Assembly: GCF_028023675.1 (NCBI RefSeq)
Contig: NZ_JAQIOZ010000010.1
Coordinates: forward strand, 1-64,000
Source of the DNA: Primorskyibacter aestuariivivens
GTDB lineage: Bacteria; Pseudomonadota; Alphaproteobacteria; Rhodobacterales; Rhodobacteraceae
DNA: 64,000 nt
Direction: 5' to 3'
In this document: piece after piece, positions 36,725 to 45,820 of the stretch
Numbering within the stretch: position 1 is the first letter of the stretch
Layout: every line of letters begins with the position of its first letter
Program-made: the position numbers and the translations under genes
The notes under the pieces: generated by a model
The model's input: only the letters and a program-made list of their open reading frames with translations
Told to the model about the DNA's origin: nothing
Database searches by the model: none

Positions 36725-38701
36725 ATGAACAATGAAAACAAACGGGTAGCCGCCGACAGCCTGGTCCGGGAGAGCCTGGATCATATGGGGCAAGGCGTGA
36801 CGATATTTGACGGCGACCTGAAGCTGGTCAGTTGGAACCACCGGTTTCTGGACCTGCTGAGTTTTCCGGCGGAACTGGCTTTCGAGGGCGCGGATTTCGA
36901 GAGCTTCATTAGGCATAATGCCCTCAGCGGAGAATATGGACCAGGCGATGTCGATGCCCAGGTTGCCGAACGCGTTGAACAGGCACGCGCCTTCGAACCC
37001 CATGATTTCGAACGTGAATCCAAGAACGGCAAGACGCTGCGTGTTGTCGGCTCACCTTTGCCGTCCGGTGGATTTGTAACGGTTTATACGGACATCACCG
37101 CAGAGAAGAACCGCAAGAAGGATCTGGAACTCAAGGTCGAGGAACGCACCACCCAGCTGCGCCTGAGCGAATCGCGGCTCCAGTTGATCGCGGATGAAGT
37201 CCCCGCAGGCATCGCGCACATAGATCGTGACATGAACATCCTGTTCGTGAACAAGCGGTTTGCACGTGCCTATGGCCGTGAGCCGTCGCAGATGATTGGC
37301 AAGCCCTGCAAGAAGATATTGCACCACCAGACCCTTGAAAGATCCTCCCGGTTCTTCGAACAGGCGCGCCGCGGCAAAATGGTGGATTTCGAGATGGAGA
37401 TCACACTTCCGAACGGTCTCCGCCGGGAAATCCGGACCTATCTGCGTCCGGAACACCCGTCTGACGGAGAGGTGATCGGTTTCTATCTGCTGTCTTTGGA
37501 CGTCACCCGGCTCAAGATCGCCAATTCCGCGTTGCTTCAATCGCAGAAAATGGACGCCCTCGGCCGGATGTCCAGTGGAATATCCCACGATTTCAACAAT
37601 GTCCTGGCGATCATCCTCGGCAACCTCGTTCCATTGACGGAACGTCTGGACGACAAGGAAATCCTGGAGGAATACCTCGATCCGGCGATCGCCGCCGCGC
37701 GTCGTGGCAGCGATCTGACACGCAGGCTGCTGTCACTTGCCAAAAGCGAACCGGTTCATCCGAGTGCCGTGGATGTCGGGGCGCTGATCTCGGGGATGAT
37801 CGAACTCCTTCAATCGACATTTCCACGAGATATCGACATCGTTTTCTCTGACAAGACCAGTTCCCGTACCGCTATGGTGGATCCGGCACAGCTGGAAATG
37901 GCCCTGCTCAATCTGTTCATGAACGCGCGTGATGCGATCGGCAGTCAGGGGTGCCTGACAATCGAGATCAAGCCTGAGGAACTGGGCCCGAGCGAAGCGC
38001 AACTGAACAAGCTGCCGGTCGGGTCGTATATCAAGATCCGCGTTACGGATGATGGTGGCGGTATAACGAAAGAGGCGCAGGAACGCATCTTTGAACCCTT
38101 CTATACCTCCAAGGGAAGCAGCGGCGGCACCGGGCTCGGGTTGTCGATGGTCTTCGGGTTTGTCAGGGAATCGAACGGGACCATTTCGGTGGCCAGCGAA
38201 CCGGGGGTCGGCACAACGTTTTCGATCCTGCTTCCCGTCGCTGAAAGCGAGGCCACCGGCGCGCGAGACCTGTCCGCCCCGGACTCGGAAGAACCCGCGG
38301 ACGGCCCCGAGAATCCGCTGGTGTTGTTGGTGGAAGATGACGAAGGTGTCCGCACAGTTGTGCGCCGCCATCTGATCGCACTCGGATACCCGCTGATCGA
38401 AGCCGAAGATGCGGCGGTGGCCCTCGAACTCTTTCGGTCGATTCCAGAAATTGAACTGATGCTCAGCGATATTTCGATGCCGGGCGAAATGGATGGCATC
38501 GCCCTCGCCGAATGCCTGAGCCGCGAAGAACCTGGCCTCGGCATCGTTCTCATGAGCGGTCAACGCGCGTCGCTATCGGACCTTGGCAAGGCCAATACCT
38601 ATCCCTTCCTGGCAAAACCGTTCGAAAAAAGCGATCTGGCCAACGTTCTATCCTCCGTTCAAAAAAATCGTGAACTGAAAAACGGACCCGAAATGCAATG
38701 A
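36725..38701 (+). CDS. PAS-containing hybrid sensor histidine kinase
   Basis: A 658-residue hybrid kinase without obvious membrane segments, so probably cytosolic. An N-terminal PAS-like domain (DHMGQGVTIFDGDLKLVSWN, residues 10-110) and a second PAS (IADEVPAGIAHIDRDMNILFVN, about 155-270) precede the HisKA box RMSSGISHDFNNVLAIILGN (near 285), the ATPase domain with NLFMNARDAI, DDGGGI and GTGLGLSMV, and a C-terminal receiver with phospho-Asp in LMLSDISMPG and AKPF. Its stop overlaps the response-regulator ATG. The cytosolic PAS pair suggests an internal cue, and the divergent arrangement suggests it controls the acyl-CoA/PHA block; both are inferences. Confidence 0.9.
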   Translation: MNNENKRVAADSLVRESLDHMGQGVTIFDGDLKLVSWNHRFLDLLSFPAELAFEGADFESFIRHNALSGEYGPGDVDAQVAERVEQARAFEPHDFERESKNGKTLRVVGSPLPSGGFVTVYTDITAEKNRKKDLELKVEERTTQLRLSESRLQLIADEVPAGIAHIDRDMNILFVNKRFARAYGREPSQMIGKPCKKILHHQTLERSSRFFEQARRGKMVDFEMEITLPNGLRREIRTYLRPEHPSDGEVIGFYLLSLDVTRLKIANSALLQSQKMDALGRMSSGISHDFNNVLAIILGNLVPLTERLDDKEILEEYLDPAIAAARRGSDLTRRLLSLAKSEPVHPSAVDVGALISGMIELLQSTFPRDIDIVFSDKTSSRTAMVDPAQLEMALLNLFMNARDAIGSQGCLTIEIKPEELGPSEAQLNKLPVGSYIKIRVTDDGGGITKEAQERIFEPFYTSKGSSGGTGLGLSMVFGFVRESNGTISVASEPGVGTTFSILLPVAESEATGARDLSAPDSEEPADGPENPLVLLVEDDEGVRTVVRRHLIALGYPLIEAEDAAVALELFRSIPEIELMLSDISMPGEMDGIALAECLSREEPGLGIVLMSGQRASLSDLGKANTYPFLAKPFEKSDLANVLSSVQKNRELKNGPEMQ

Positions 38702-39420
38702 GCCAGGTCATCTACATCCTGGAAGACGAACGGGAGATGGCGCGGATCATGCGACGTGCCCTCGAAGGGCTGGGCTTCAAAACGCAGGACTTCCGTCTCT
38801 GCAGCGACTTCGAGAAGGCGTTGGAGAAAAATCGACCCGATCTGTGCCTCATCGATCTGAGCCTACCGGACGGTGACGGATTGTCGGTTGTGTCCGACAG
38901 CCTCAAACAGCGCGGCATTCCCGCGATCATCGTGACCGGCAGGGGGGACGCAACCGACAAGATTGTCGGGCTGGAGCTTGGGGCGGATGACTATATCGTC
39001 AAACCGTTTGAACCACGCGAGATGGTGGCCCGCGTCCGCGCGGTGCTAAGGCGCGGACAGGCGAAATCAGGTGTAATGCAACAGGCCCCCAGCCCGAAGA
39101 TCGCTCAATTCGACGGCTGGAGCGCTGACTTTTCCTCCTGCACGCTCACCGATCCGGAGGGCGAAACCGAGAACCTCAGTTCGGCCGAGGCCGCTTTGCT
39201 GGAAACGTTTCTCTCCTCGTCAGGCCGCGTGCTGAGCCGGTCCAAGCTTCTTGATATCGGCAGCCCCGATGACCTTGACCCCTATGACAGAAGCATCGAT
39301 GCGCGCATTTCGCGCCTCAGGCGCAAACTTGGAGACGATCCAAAGTCACCCAAGATGATCCGGACGGTTTACGGGTCCGGATACGTTTTTGTTGCGAAAG
39401 TGCAGTGGGGGGATGAGTAA
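38698..39420 (+). CDS. OmpR/PhoB-family response regulator
   Basis: A 240-residue two-domain regulator. The receiver has the acidic pair LEDE, phospho-acceptor Asp in CLIDLSLPDGDG, the switch Thr in IIVTGRGD and KPFEP. A winged-helix DNA-binding domain follows (SSAEAALLETFLSSSGRVLSRSKLL, DRSIDARISRLRRKLGDD, IRTVYGSGYVF). It starts four bases before the kinase stop (ATGA), so the two are coupled. The kinase carries its own receiver, so a branched phosphotransfer may exist; no HPt domain is visible. Confidence 0.93.
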   Translation: MSQVIYILEDEREMARIMRRALEGLGFKTQDFRLCSDFEKALEKNRPDLCLIDLSLPDGDGLSVVSDSLKQRGIPAIIVTGRGDATDKIVGLELGADDYIVKPFEPREMVARVRAVLRRGQAKSGVMQQAPSPKIAQFDGWSADFSSCTLTDPEGETENLSSAEAALLETFLSSSGRVLSRSKLLDIGSPDDLDPYDRSIDARISRLRRKLGDDPKSPKMIRTVYGSGYVFVAKVQWGDE

Positions 39421-39568
39421 AGCATGTCGCAGATCAACCAGAAGTTCGAAGCACACGCATTGCATTCCACCTCTACCCGTCGAAGGCCTGCACGGCAAGC
39501 CAAGTTAACGCCTCCCTGCACATTGCTAGCAGAGCTACGCCAATTTCAAAAGATCAAGGAACACACGA

Positions 39569-40555
39569 ATGTCACGCCCACGACTAAAGGTCATTGTTAC
39601 GCGCCGCCTGCCCAAGCCAGTTGAAAAGAGATTGGCTGAGTTTTTTGATGTCACATTGCGCGACTCTGATGAGCCGATGACGCGTACCGAATTGGTTGAG
39701 GCCGTGCAGACCTGTGACGTTCTGGTGCCCACGCTGAATGATCGGATCAATTCCGGTCTGATCGGGCAAGCAGCCGAACGGTTGAAATTGATCGCGAACT
39801 ATGGTGCCGGGATCGATCATATTGATGTCCACACTGCGCGGCAAAACGGTATTCTTGTCTCCAACACCCCCGACGTGCTGACGGACGATACGGCAGACAT
39901 GACAATGGCTCTGATATTGGCAGTAACGCGCCGCCTACCAGATGGATTGGCCAAAATGCAGTCAGGAGATTGGCAAGGCTGGTCCCCGACCGACTTGTTA
40001 GGACGGCGTATCACGGGCCGACGGCTCGGAATCATTGGCATGGGCCGGATTGGGCAAGCCGTCGCGACCCGCGCGCGCGCCTTTAGCATGCAGATACATT
40101 ATCATGACCGTCAACGACTTCGTCCGGTGGTCGAGGAGGGCATTGGTGCGAATTATTGGGAAGACCTCGATGATATGATCGCTGGTATGGACGTGATCAG
40201 CATCAACTGCCCATACACAACCGAATCCTACCACTTGATGAACGCTAGGCGGCTAAGATTGATGAAACCAGATGCGGTGATTGTAAACACATCGCGCGGA
40301 GAACTCATTGATGAAGGCGCGCTTACACGAATGATCAGCAGGGGCGCGATCGCCGGGGCGGGATTGGATGTTTTTGAACACAGAAGTGCTGCAAACCCCG
40401 ACCTCAAACCGCGCGGCAGTGTCGTCCTGATGCCGCATATGGGATCGGCTACTGTTGAAGGACGGCTTGAAATGGGTGAGCGGGTAGTTCTGAACATAAA
40501 GACCTTCCACGATGGCCACCGCCCACCTGATCAGGTGATCCCATCAATGGTCTAG
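39569..40555 (+). CDS. D-2-hydroxyacid dehydrogenase (GyaR/GhrB type)
   Basis: NAD(P)-dependent reductase of 328 residues. The Rossmann motif is GIIGMGRIGQAVATRARAF; catalytic residues are visible as Arg (NTSRGELIDEG), Glu (GLDVFEH) and His (LMPHMGSAT). The pattern fits glyoxylate/hydroxypyruvate reductases, although the substrate loop could suit other 2-ketoacids. AAGGA lies upstream of the ATG. It follows the two-component genes after 148 bases. A hydroxypyruvate reductase could interact with the glycerate module at 3-6 kb, but distance makes this speculative. Confidence 0.9.
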   Translation: MSRPRLKVIVTRRLPKPVEKRLAEFFDVTLRDSDEPMTRTELVEAVQTCDVLVPTLNDRINSGLIGQAAERLKLIANYGAGIDHIDVHTARQNGILVSNTPDVLTDDTADMTMALILAVTRRLPDGLAKMQSGDWQGWSPTDLLGRRITGRRLGIIGMGRIGQAVATRARAFSMQIHYHDRQRLRPVVEEGIGANYWEDLDDMIAGMDVISINCPYTTESYHLMNARRLRLMKPDAVIVNTSRGELIDEGALTRMISRGAIAGAGLDVFEHRSAANPDLKPRGSVVLMPHMGSATVEGRLEMGERVVLNIKTFHDGHRPPDQVIPSMV

Positions 40556-41477
40556 GATAAGCGGATTGCCCCCCCAAATACTATTTCGTCTGGGGCCCGA
40601 CGCTTCTTAGACATAGGCGTGAAAGTACCATTTATGCAGGTCGATTCCTCATAGCCATCCGAACAAATCTCTCGGACCAAGTGCTGCACATCAGGAGTGC
40701 TGCAGAAAGCGGTCGGCTCCAACGCTACTCAAGTGCAAAGAACCCCATTTGTCCCGGATCAGCACCTGTGGGCCTTATTGGGTGGTCTGCATGACGCTGG
40801 TGGGTTTGCGTGGTGAAGAGAGCATCGCGGTCCGAAGCGACGGCGCTAAAGGAGGGGGTTGCGGACCCCGCCCCGGAAACCCGATTGCTCAAAAGAAACA
40901 TGTCCGTGGATGAGGACAACGACATATGAGATGCTCCCATTGGAGATCCGCGACCATGCCAGATGGGACGTGTGTGAGTTCGTTAAGATGTCCTGAGAAC
41001 CATAACGCAAGCACACCAAAACGACATGCTGTCGCCTGTTGGCTTCGCAATCAAACGGCAGAAACTGTTAAAGTCACGTGTCTTGAAAACTAGGGGAACC
41101 TCTCTTCTCGCTCTAGCAGAGTCACTTGAAGCGCTGCAGATTGGACTTTGCTGGCAATCAATCAACGACCGACTTGCCAGTGGTTCATCTATCAACGCTG
41201 ACCTCAGAGAAAAGGCTACTGGAACTTCACCGTTTTGCGCGGCAAAGAATGACCAGAAACGGAAAATGCGCTGCGCTGCAGAAACCATCGCTTTGGGATG
41301 GCAAGGAGATGCTGCGATAGCGAAGATCGAAAATCCAATGTCAGCAAAGTCCGCAGAGCGCTAGTTCGACCACCGCCCGATTTTGCTCTCGCAGCGAATG
41401 ACCGCAAAGCGGGCTGCGACCGCAGCATCCGGAATGCGGGTCGAGAGTCTGCTCTGGGCCGTGTGCGAAAGCATAAG
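40556..41477. other. Long intergenic region with degenerate sequence
   Basis: About 920 bases with no supported gene. Short frames on both strands lack ribosome sites, family similarity and consistent codon use. An intergenic repeat copy occupies 41391-41461 at the right end. The segment at about 40780-40940 looks like a decayed coding remnant, but I cannot assign it. I see no inverted-repeat ends or transposase motifs. Confidence 0.4.
41391..41461 (+). repeat. Dispersed intergenic repeat, copy A
   Basis: Core GCGGGCTGCGACCGCAGCAT, containing GCTGCG-AC-CGCAGC, preceded by GCAGCGAATG and ending TCTGGGCCG. Copies B-E at 42101, 43825, 45821 and 46542 share the same order of blocks. Confidence 0.7.
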
Positions 41478-42023
41478 CTACATCTGAGGTAGTTTGCGAT
41501 TGTCTCGCGTTGCCTCAACAACTTTCGCGATACGCGTAGCCCGTGTCGGAGGCGTTTTCGCGATCTTGATCCAGCGCAGTACGTTACGCCTATATGAAGG
41601 TGCGAAAGCGTCCCAATGGTCTTCATCCAAATCCTTAGCAAGGTCTTTTGGAACAATCAGCGCGTCAACATCGTCAAAAAATGACCAAAGCCCAGATGCC
41701 CTACCAATAGCAACCATTTCCTCGCCAGCCGGATGCATACGACCTTCTCGACGCAAACGCTCTACTCTGTCTTTGTAAGTCTTTGACCAGGCCTGTTGCT
41801 TGCGACGCGAAATCAATTGGGCTGTTCGATTGTCATCCACAACAAATCGCCTACCGTCGATCCAGCCGTGCGCAATGAGTGCATCTAGCACGTCTTCCCG
41901 GCCGACGTATTTCTGAGGATGTGCAGCCTTCCACGTGACCAGTCGAATGCTATCGTCCAGCGCGTGGTTTTCAGCCAACCAGGCCCAAAGTTGAGCCGAT
42001 GTTGTAACTTCCAAATCTTCCAT
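41478..42023 (-). CDS. YdeI/OmpD-associated family protein
   Basis: A 181-residue cytosolic protein of the YdeI/OmpD-associated family. Recognisable are LDALIAHGWIDGRR, TAQLISRRKQQAWSKTYKDRVERLRREGRMHPAGE and the C-terminal RNVLRWIKIAKTPPTRATRIAKVVEATRDNRK. Molecular function is not established; Bacillus YdeI is linked to antimicrobial peptide tolerance. Stand-alone gene with a dispersed repeat on each side. Confidence 0.85.
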   Translation of the reverse strand: MEDLEVTTSAQLWAWLAENHALDDSIRLVTWKAAHPQKYVGREDVLDALIAHGWIDGRRFVVDDNRTAQLISRRKQQAWSKTYKDRVERLRREGRMHPAGEEMVAIGRASGLWSFFDDVDALIVPKDLAKDLDEDHWDAFAPSYRRNVLRWIKIAKTPPTRATRIAKVVEATRDNRKLPQM

Positions 42024-42100
42024 AGGTCACAAATAGGGGCGGCTCATCGAGAGTCTAGCGTGACCTAATAGAGGTGTCTCTAACGCCTAGAAGCCGTCTC

Positions 42101-42170
42101 CAGCAAAGGTCTGCTATGCGGGCTGCAACCGCAGCATCTTGAAAAGTCGGTCAAAGGCCGCATAGGGCCG
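42101..42170 (+). repeat. Dispersed intergenic repeat, copy B
   Basis: Reads CAGCAAAGGTCTGCTATGCG, then GGCTGCAACCGCAGCATCTT and ends ATAGGGCCG. Lies between the YdeI-like gene and the transaminase gene. Confidence 0.65.
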
Positions 42171-42233
42171 CTCGGAACTTTCTGTTCGCCAGAGCCATTG
42201 GTTTGACCCCGCAAAACGAGTACTCATTCTGGT

Positions 42234-43178
42234 ATGCGTAGTCTTCCTACACTTTCTGATCGTCATACCGACATTGCACGGTTTCCGCCTGGCGTGGCAT
42301 ACTTGGATGGGCAGTATTTGCCGATCAGCGAAGCAAAGATCTCCGTGCTTGACTATGGGTTCCTTCACTCGGACGCGACCTATGATGTGGTCCACGTCTG
42401 GGAGGGAGCCTTTTTCCGGTTGGATGACCATCTTGATCGGTTCTTCACTGGTCTGGACAAGCTGCATATGTCGATCCCTTATAACAAGAAGCAGGTCACA
42501 GATATCTTGCGCAACTGCGTCGCGCTTTCCGGCCTCAAGAACGCCTATGTCGAGTTCATTTGTACGCGCGGGACGTCGCCGACCTTCAGCCGTGATCCCC
42601 GTGATGCCGTCAACCGCTTTATCGCATTCGCCATACCGTTTGGTTCCGTGGCCAATCCACAGCAGATGAAACGCGGGTTGCACGCGTCCATCACACCGCT
42701 TCAACGCATTCCGCCCGAGTCTGTCGATCCGACAGTCAAGAACTATCATTGGTTGGATTTGGTGAAGGGGCTCTATGCGGCTTTTGAAGTTGGCGCCGAC
42801 ACAGCCATGCTTGTTGATGCGGAGGGCAACGTGTCAGAAGGTCCAGGGTTCAACATCTTCGCGGTGACGGATGGGAATATCCTGACTCCGAAGTATGGCG
42901 TCTTAAGGGGCATTACCCGCCAAACGATATTCGACATCTGTCACACGTTGGGGATCGCGTGTTTGGCAGGGGACCTGTCGCCTGCGAAGCTAAAGCAGGC
43001 TGACGAAGTGTTTGTGACGTCGACGGCCGGAGGCGTCATGCCAGTCACGAAGATTGATGCAGAGCCGATTGGGCGGGGATCACCTGGGCCGCTAACAGGG
43101 CAGATCACTGAGAGGTATTGGGGGATGCATCGTGACGATAAGTATCGGCTTTTAGTCGAGTATCCCGCGACGACGTAG
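42234..43178 (+). CDS. Fold-type IV aminotransferase, (R)-amine transaminase-like
   Basis: PLP enzyme of 314 residues. The catalytic Lys is 169 in DPTVKNYHW; GFLHSDATYDVVHVWEGAFFRL lies near residue 42-62, AYVEFICTRG near 104-113, and SEGPGFNIF and TSTAGGVMP follow. From memory, this arrangement (HSD.TYDV, .VE..VTRG, PGAIDPTVKN..W.DLVRG, MCTTAGGIMP) matches the (R)-selective amine transaminase of Aspergillus terreus more closely than branched-chain or D-alanine aminotransferases. The reaction would be amino transfer between an (R)-amine or D-amino acid and a ketoacid. No ribosome site is strong at 42234. Single gene, no operon partner. Confidence 0.85.
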   Translation: MRSLPTLSDRHTDIARFPPGVAYLDGQYLPISEAKISVLDYGFLHSDATYDVVHVWEGAFFRLDDHLDRFFTGLDKLHMSIPYNKKQVTDILRNCVALSGLKNAYVEFICTRGTSPTFSRDPRDAVNRFIAFAIPFGSVANPQQMKRGLHASITPLQRIPPESVDPTVKNYHWLDLVKGLYAAFEVGADTAMLVDAEGNVSEGPGFNIFAVTDGNILTPKYGVLRGITRQTIFDICHTLGIACLAGDLSPAKLKQADEVFVTSTAGGVMPVTKIDAEPIGRGSPGPLTGQITERYWGMHRDDKYRLLVEYPATT

Positions 43179-43292
43179 TACCTTGGTACCGGCAGGCATT
43201 TGAGAACGAAACGTCTGGAGACACTGTCTGCCCATGCTAAGGCGACATTAGTCTACAGGATAGATCGCGCCCAAACTTTGAGAGGAAGAGTC

Positions 43293-43712
43293 GTGACTGA
43301 AGATATCGAATTGAGGGGTCAGTGCATGTGCGGCTCGGTACAAGTGCGCGCTGTCTCCAACCGAAATCGTGTAGCAGTATGTCATTGCGACATGTGCCGC
43401 CGCTGGTCGTCAGGGCCGTTTATGAGTGTCAATTGCGGCGAGGTGGCATTCAACGATGAGGGCTCTGTTAGGCGGATTCGCTCGTCGGACTGGGCGGAAC
43501 GGGGGTTTTGTCGGGAATGCGGTTCCAACCTATTCTATCGCATAGTCGGCCAAACAAATTATCAGATGGCCGCGGGGATCTTTAACAACCAAGATCAGTT
43601 CCGGATGGCGCTGCAAGTCTTTGTCGACGAGAAGCCTTCTTACTATTCGTTCTCAGAGCTAACGAAGTGCATGACCGCGGCGGAAGTCCTAGCGATTCAA
43701 GCGCCCAAGTAG
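43293..43712 (+). CDS. GFA-family (CENP-V/GFA) zinc protein
   Basis: A 139-residue GFA-fold protein. The Cys ligands are in CMCGSV (residues 11-16), CHCDMC (near 34) and CRECGSNLFY (near 75). The family contains glutathione-dependent formaldehyde-activating enzymes, but most members have unknown substrates. GTG start at 43293, with GAGGAAG at a good distance; the frame continues upstream without family similarity. Confidence 0.85.
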   Translation: MTEDIELRGQCMCGSVQVRAVSNRNRVAVCHCDMCRRWSSGPFMSVNCGEVAFNDEGSVRRIRSSDWAERGFCRECGSNLFYRIVGQTNYQMAAGIFNNQDQFRMALQVFVDEKPSYYSFSELTKCMTAAEVLAIQAPK

Positions 43713-43824
43713 GACTAACGAGAACCAAGCAGTCACGTGTCGGGCACCAGTAGCAGGACGGTCCCTGTTGGACTTCGGTCGTGGCCAACAGACTGTGAAT
43801 TTGAACGGAGCGATACCTTGCTAC

Positions 43825-43896
43825 CGCAGCGAATGGCAGCAATGCGGGCTGCGACCGCAGCATCGAGATCAGCGGTTGGATGTCGGCAATGGGCCG
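43825..43896 (+). repeat. Dispersed intergenic repeat, copy C
   Basis: Starts GCAGCGAATGGCAGCAATGC, contains GGGCTGCGACCGCAGCAT and ends GTCGGCAATGGGCCG. Lies between the first GFA gene and the His-rich gene. Confidence 0.7.
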
Positions 43897-44003
43897 CGAA
43901 TTCGGCGAGAGGCTGCGCAATGCTCTGCACTCACTTGTTCGACAGCGCATCTGCCGATAATTTCGGCCAAAAGCGGTGTTCGACCGCCAAGAGCAGTAAA
44001 CCT

Positions 44004-44357
44004 ATGACCGGCACAACCGACCTCATGAAACGCCTCTTTGCCATGCTGACTTGCGTGGCACTGGTCGTCTGGTCCGTGATGCCGTCCTTTACCCATGCGC
44101 CGACCGTCTTCGAGACGATCCAAGATCATCTGGAAATGGTCGAAGCCCACGGCCATTCGCATGGGTTCGAAGAAGACCTCTACTGGGCGATGCACGGGCA
44201 CAGCCACGATGTGACAGACCACGATCACAATCAGGCGTTTCTAACGCCTGGCCGAAGCTCAGAGCCGTCTACGGAGTTAAGCGAACCTTGGATGAGAATA
44301 GCATCAACAAGCGGCGCGACCCGACACTTCCGAATAGACCGACCTCCGCGCGTCTGA
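44004..44357 (+). CDS. Small exported His-rich protein
   Basis: A 117-residue protein with a signal peptide (MKRLFAMLTCVALVVWSVMPSFTHA; an ATG at 44025 gives the classical start) followed by a metal-ligand-rich stretch, HGHSHGFEEDLYWAMHGHSHDVTDHDHN. Such proteins often bind zinc, nickel, cobalt or copper in the periplasm. It is 57 bases upstream of the HupE gene in the same direction, so it is likely part of a metal-handling cassette. Confidence 0.7.
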   Translation: MTGTTDLMKRLFAMLTCVALVVWSVMPSFTHAPTVFETIQDHLEMVEAHGHSHGFEEDLYWAMHGHSHDVTDHDHNQAFLTPGRSSEPSTELSEPWMRIASTSGATRHFRIDRPPRV

Positions 44358-44414
44358 TCGGCGCGGCACAAGCCGCGAAGAAACGATCAGTCACAACATA
44401 AGCGGAGTAACTCC

Positions 44415-45131
44415 ATGAAGACCCTCACTGAGGGCGTCGGGCGCATGTCATTGCGTTTAGCGATCCTCGTTCTATCGGTGCTTGCCCTCACAACAAGCGC
44501 CGCCCTTGCCCATGACGTCACCCCCGGTGACGCGGGTTACATCCAAGAGATTTGGGGAGTGCATATTATCCCCTTCATCTACCTTGGCGCAAAGCACATG
44601 ATCACGGGATACGACCATATCCTGTTCCTCTTGGGCGTCGTGTTCTTCCTCTATCACATGAAGGATGTGGCGGTTTACGTCAGCCTGTTCGCTATCGGGC
44701 ACTCGGTCACGATGCTTCTGGGCGTGTGGTTCGGCTGGGGGATCAACGCCTATATCATCGACGCCATCATCGGACTGTCGGTGGTCTACAAGGCGGTTGA
44801 TAACCTCGGCCTGTTCCAGAAATGGTTTGGCTTCCAGCCCAACACCAAATGGGCCACGCTGATCTTTGGCCTGTTCCACGGTACCGGCCTGGCGACCAAG
44901 ATCCTCGAATATGAGATCGCAGAAGATGGGCTGTTGGCCAATCTTCTCGCCTTCAATGTCGGGGTCGAAGTAGGCCAGCTACTGGCGCTCTTCGTCATCC
45001 TGATCGTCATGGGATACTGGCGGCGCAGCCCGAACTTCATGCAACAGGCCACCTATGCCAACTGGATCATGGTCGGTCTTGGTGCCATGCTGACCTACGT
45101 TCAGGTCGCAGGGTACTTGGCCAGCACATAA
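44415..45131 (+). CDS. HupE/UreJ-family membrane protein
   Basis: A 238-residue protein: signal sequence ending ALAHDV, then about six hydrophobic segments with the HupE/UreJ-type motif GYDHILFLLGVVFFLYH, FAIGHSVTMLLGVW and LFGLFHGTGLATKI. The conserved HxxxGxDH and His residues are presumed metal contacts; relatives carry nickel or cobalt. GGAG precedes the ATG. Middle gene of the three-gene cassette, 11 bases before the membrane-anchored protein gene. Confidence 0.88.
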   Translation: MKTLTEGVGRMSLRLAILVLSVLALTTSAALAHDVTPGDAGYIQEIWGVHIIPFIYLGAKHMITGYDHILFLLGVVFFLYHMKDVAVYVSLFAIGHSVTMLLGVWFGWGINAYIIDAIIGLSVVYKAVDNLGLFQKWFGFQPNTKWATLIFGLFHGTGLATKILEYEIAEDGLLANLLAFNVGVEVGQLLALFVILIVMGYWRRSPNFMQQATYANWIMVGLGAMLTYVQVAGYLAST

Positions 45132-45142
45132 GGAATGAGAAC

Positions 45143-45757
45143 ATGCACAATGCACCAAAACCCAAGCTTGAAGACCTGCCCACCAAGGCGCAGCTTCGCC
45201 GCTCCTCTGTCATTGCGGGCATCGGAGCCGTCTTCATCGGCGTAGCTGTCTACATGCCCGCCGAACTTGGTCAGGACCCAACTGGCATCGGCACCATCCT
45301 CGGCCTGACAGAGATGGGCGAAATCAAGCAGCAACTCGCAGCGGAAGCCGCAGCAGATGCCGAACTGCACGGATCGGACGAGTCCTCGTCGCTGATGGAT
45401 GACATCTTCAGCCTATTCGTCTCGACGGCCCACGCGCAGGAGGCATGGCAGGACGAGATCATATTTACGCTCGAACCCGGGGAGTTCACCGAGATCAAAG
45501 CAACGATGGAGGAAGGAACGACGCTCTTCTACGCTTGGAAGTCTACTGGCGGACGGGTGAACTTCGACCTTCATGCCCACGCCGGGGGGCAAGACGTCAC
45601 CTACGAGAAGGGCCGCGGCCAGACTGAAGGCGAAGGCAGTTTTGAAACCCCATTTGCAGGCAACCACGGCTGGTTTTGGCGCAACCGCGACGACGAGGCG
45701 GTGACCGTCACATTGCAACTGCGCGGTGACTACAGCGCCATCGTCCGGGACGAGTAA
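45143..45757 (+). CDS. Single-span transmembrane anchor protein
   Basis: A 204-residue protein with a cytosolic N-terminus, one membrane span (VIAGIGAVFIGVAVYMPAEL, residues 24-43), an acidic/Ala linker (about 60-100), and an extracytoplasmic beta-rich domain (ITFTLEPGEFTEIKATMEEGTTLFYAWKS... WFWRNRDDEAVTVTLQLRG). Similar proteins are found beside HupE and metal-efflux genes in Rhodobacteraceae (from memory). Strong AAGGA site. Probably the periplasmic accessory of the HupE protein. Confidence 0.78.
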   Translation: MHNAPKPKLEDLPTKAQLRRSSVIAGIGAVFIGVAVYMPAELGQDPTGIGTILGLTEMGEIKQQLAAEAAADAELHGSDESSSLMDDIFSLFVSTAHAQEAWQDEIIFTLEPGEFTEIKATMEEGTTLFYAWKSTGGRVNFDLHAHAGGQDVTYEKGRGQTEGEGSFETPFAGNHGWFWRNRDDEAVTVTLQLRGDYSAIVRDE

Positions 45758-45820
45758 ACCGAGCAAGTGGGCCCACACTGTCGCAGGGCGGGCCCATGAG
45801 ATCGGACAGGCATGCAGGTG

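Noticed and set aside
39424-39624. Short plus-strand frame after the response regulator
   Set aside because: No ribosome site, runs into the hydroxyacid dehydrogenase gene in another frame, low-complexity ending.
41026-41364. Plus-strand frame of 112 codons in the long gap
   Set aside because: No ribosome site, no family resemblance and mixed composition; possible old remnant only.
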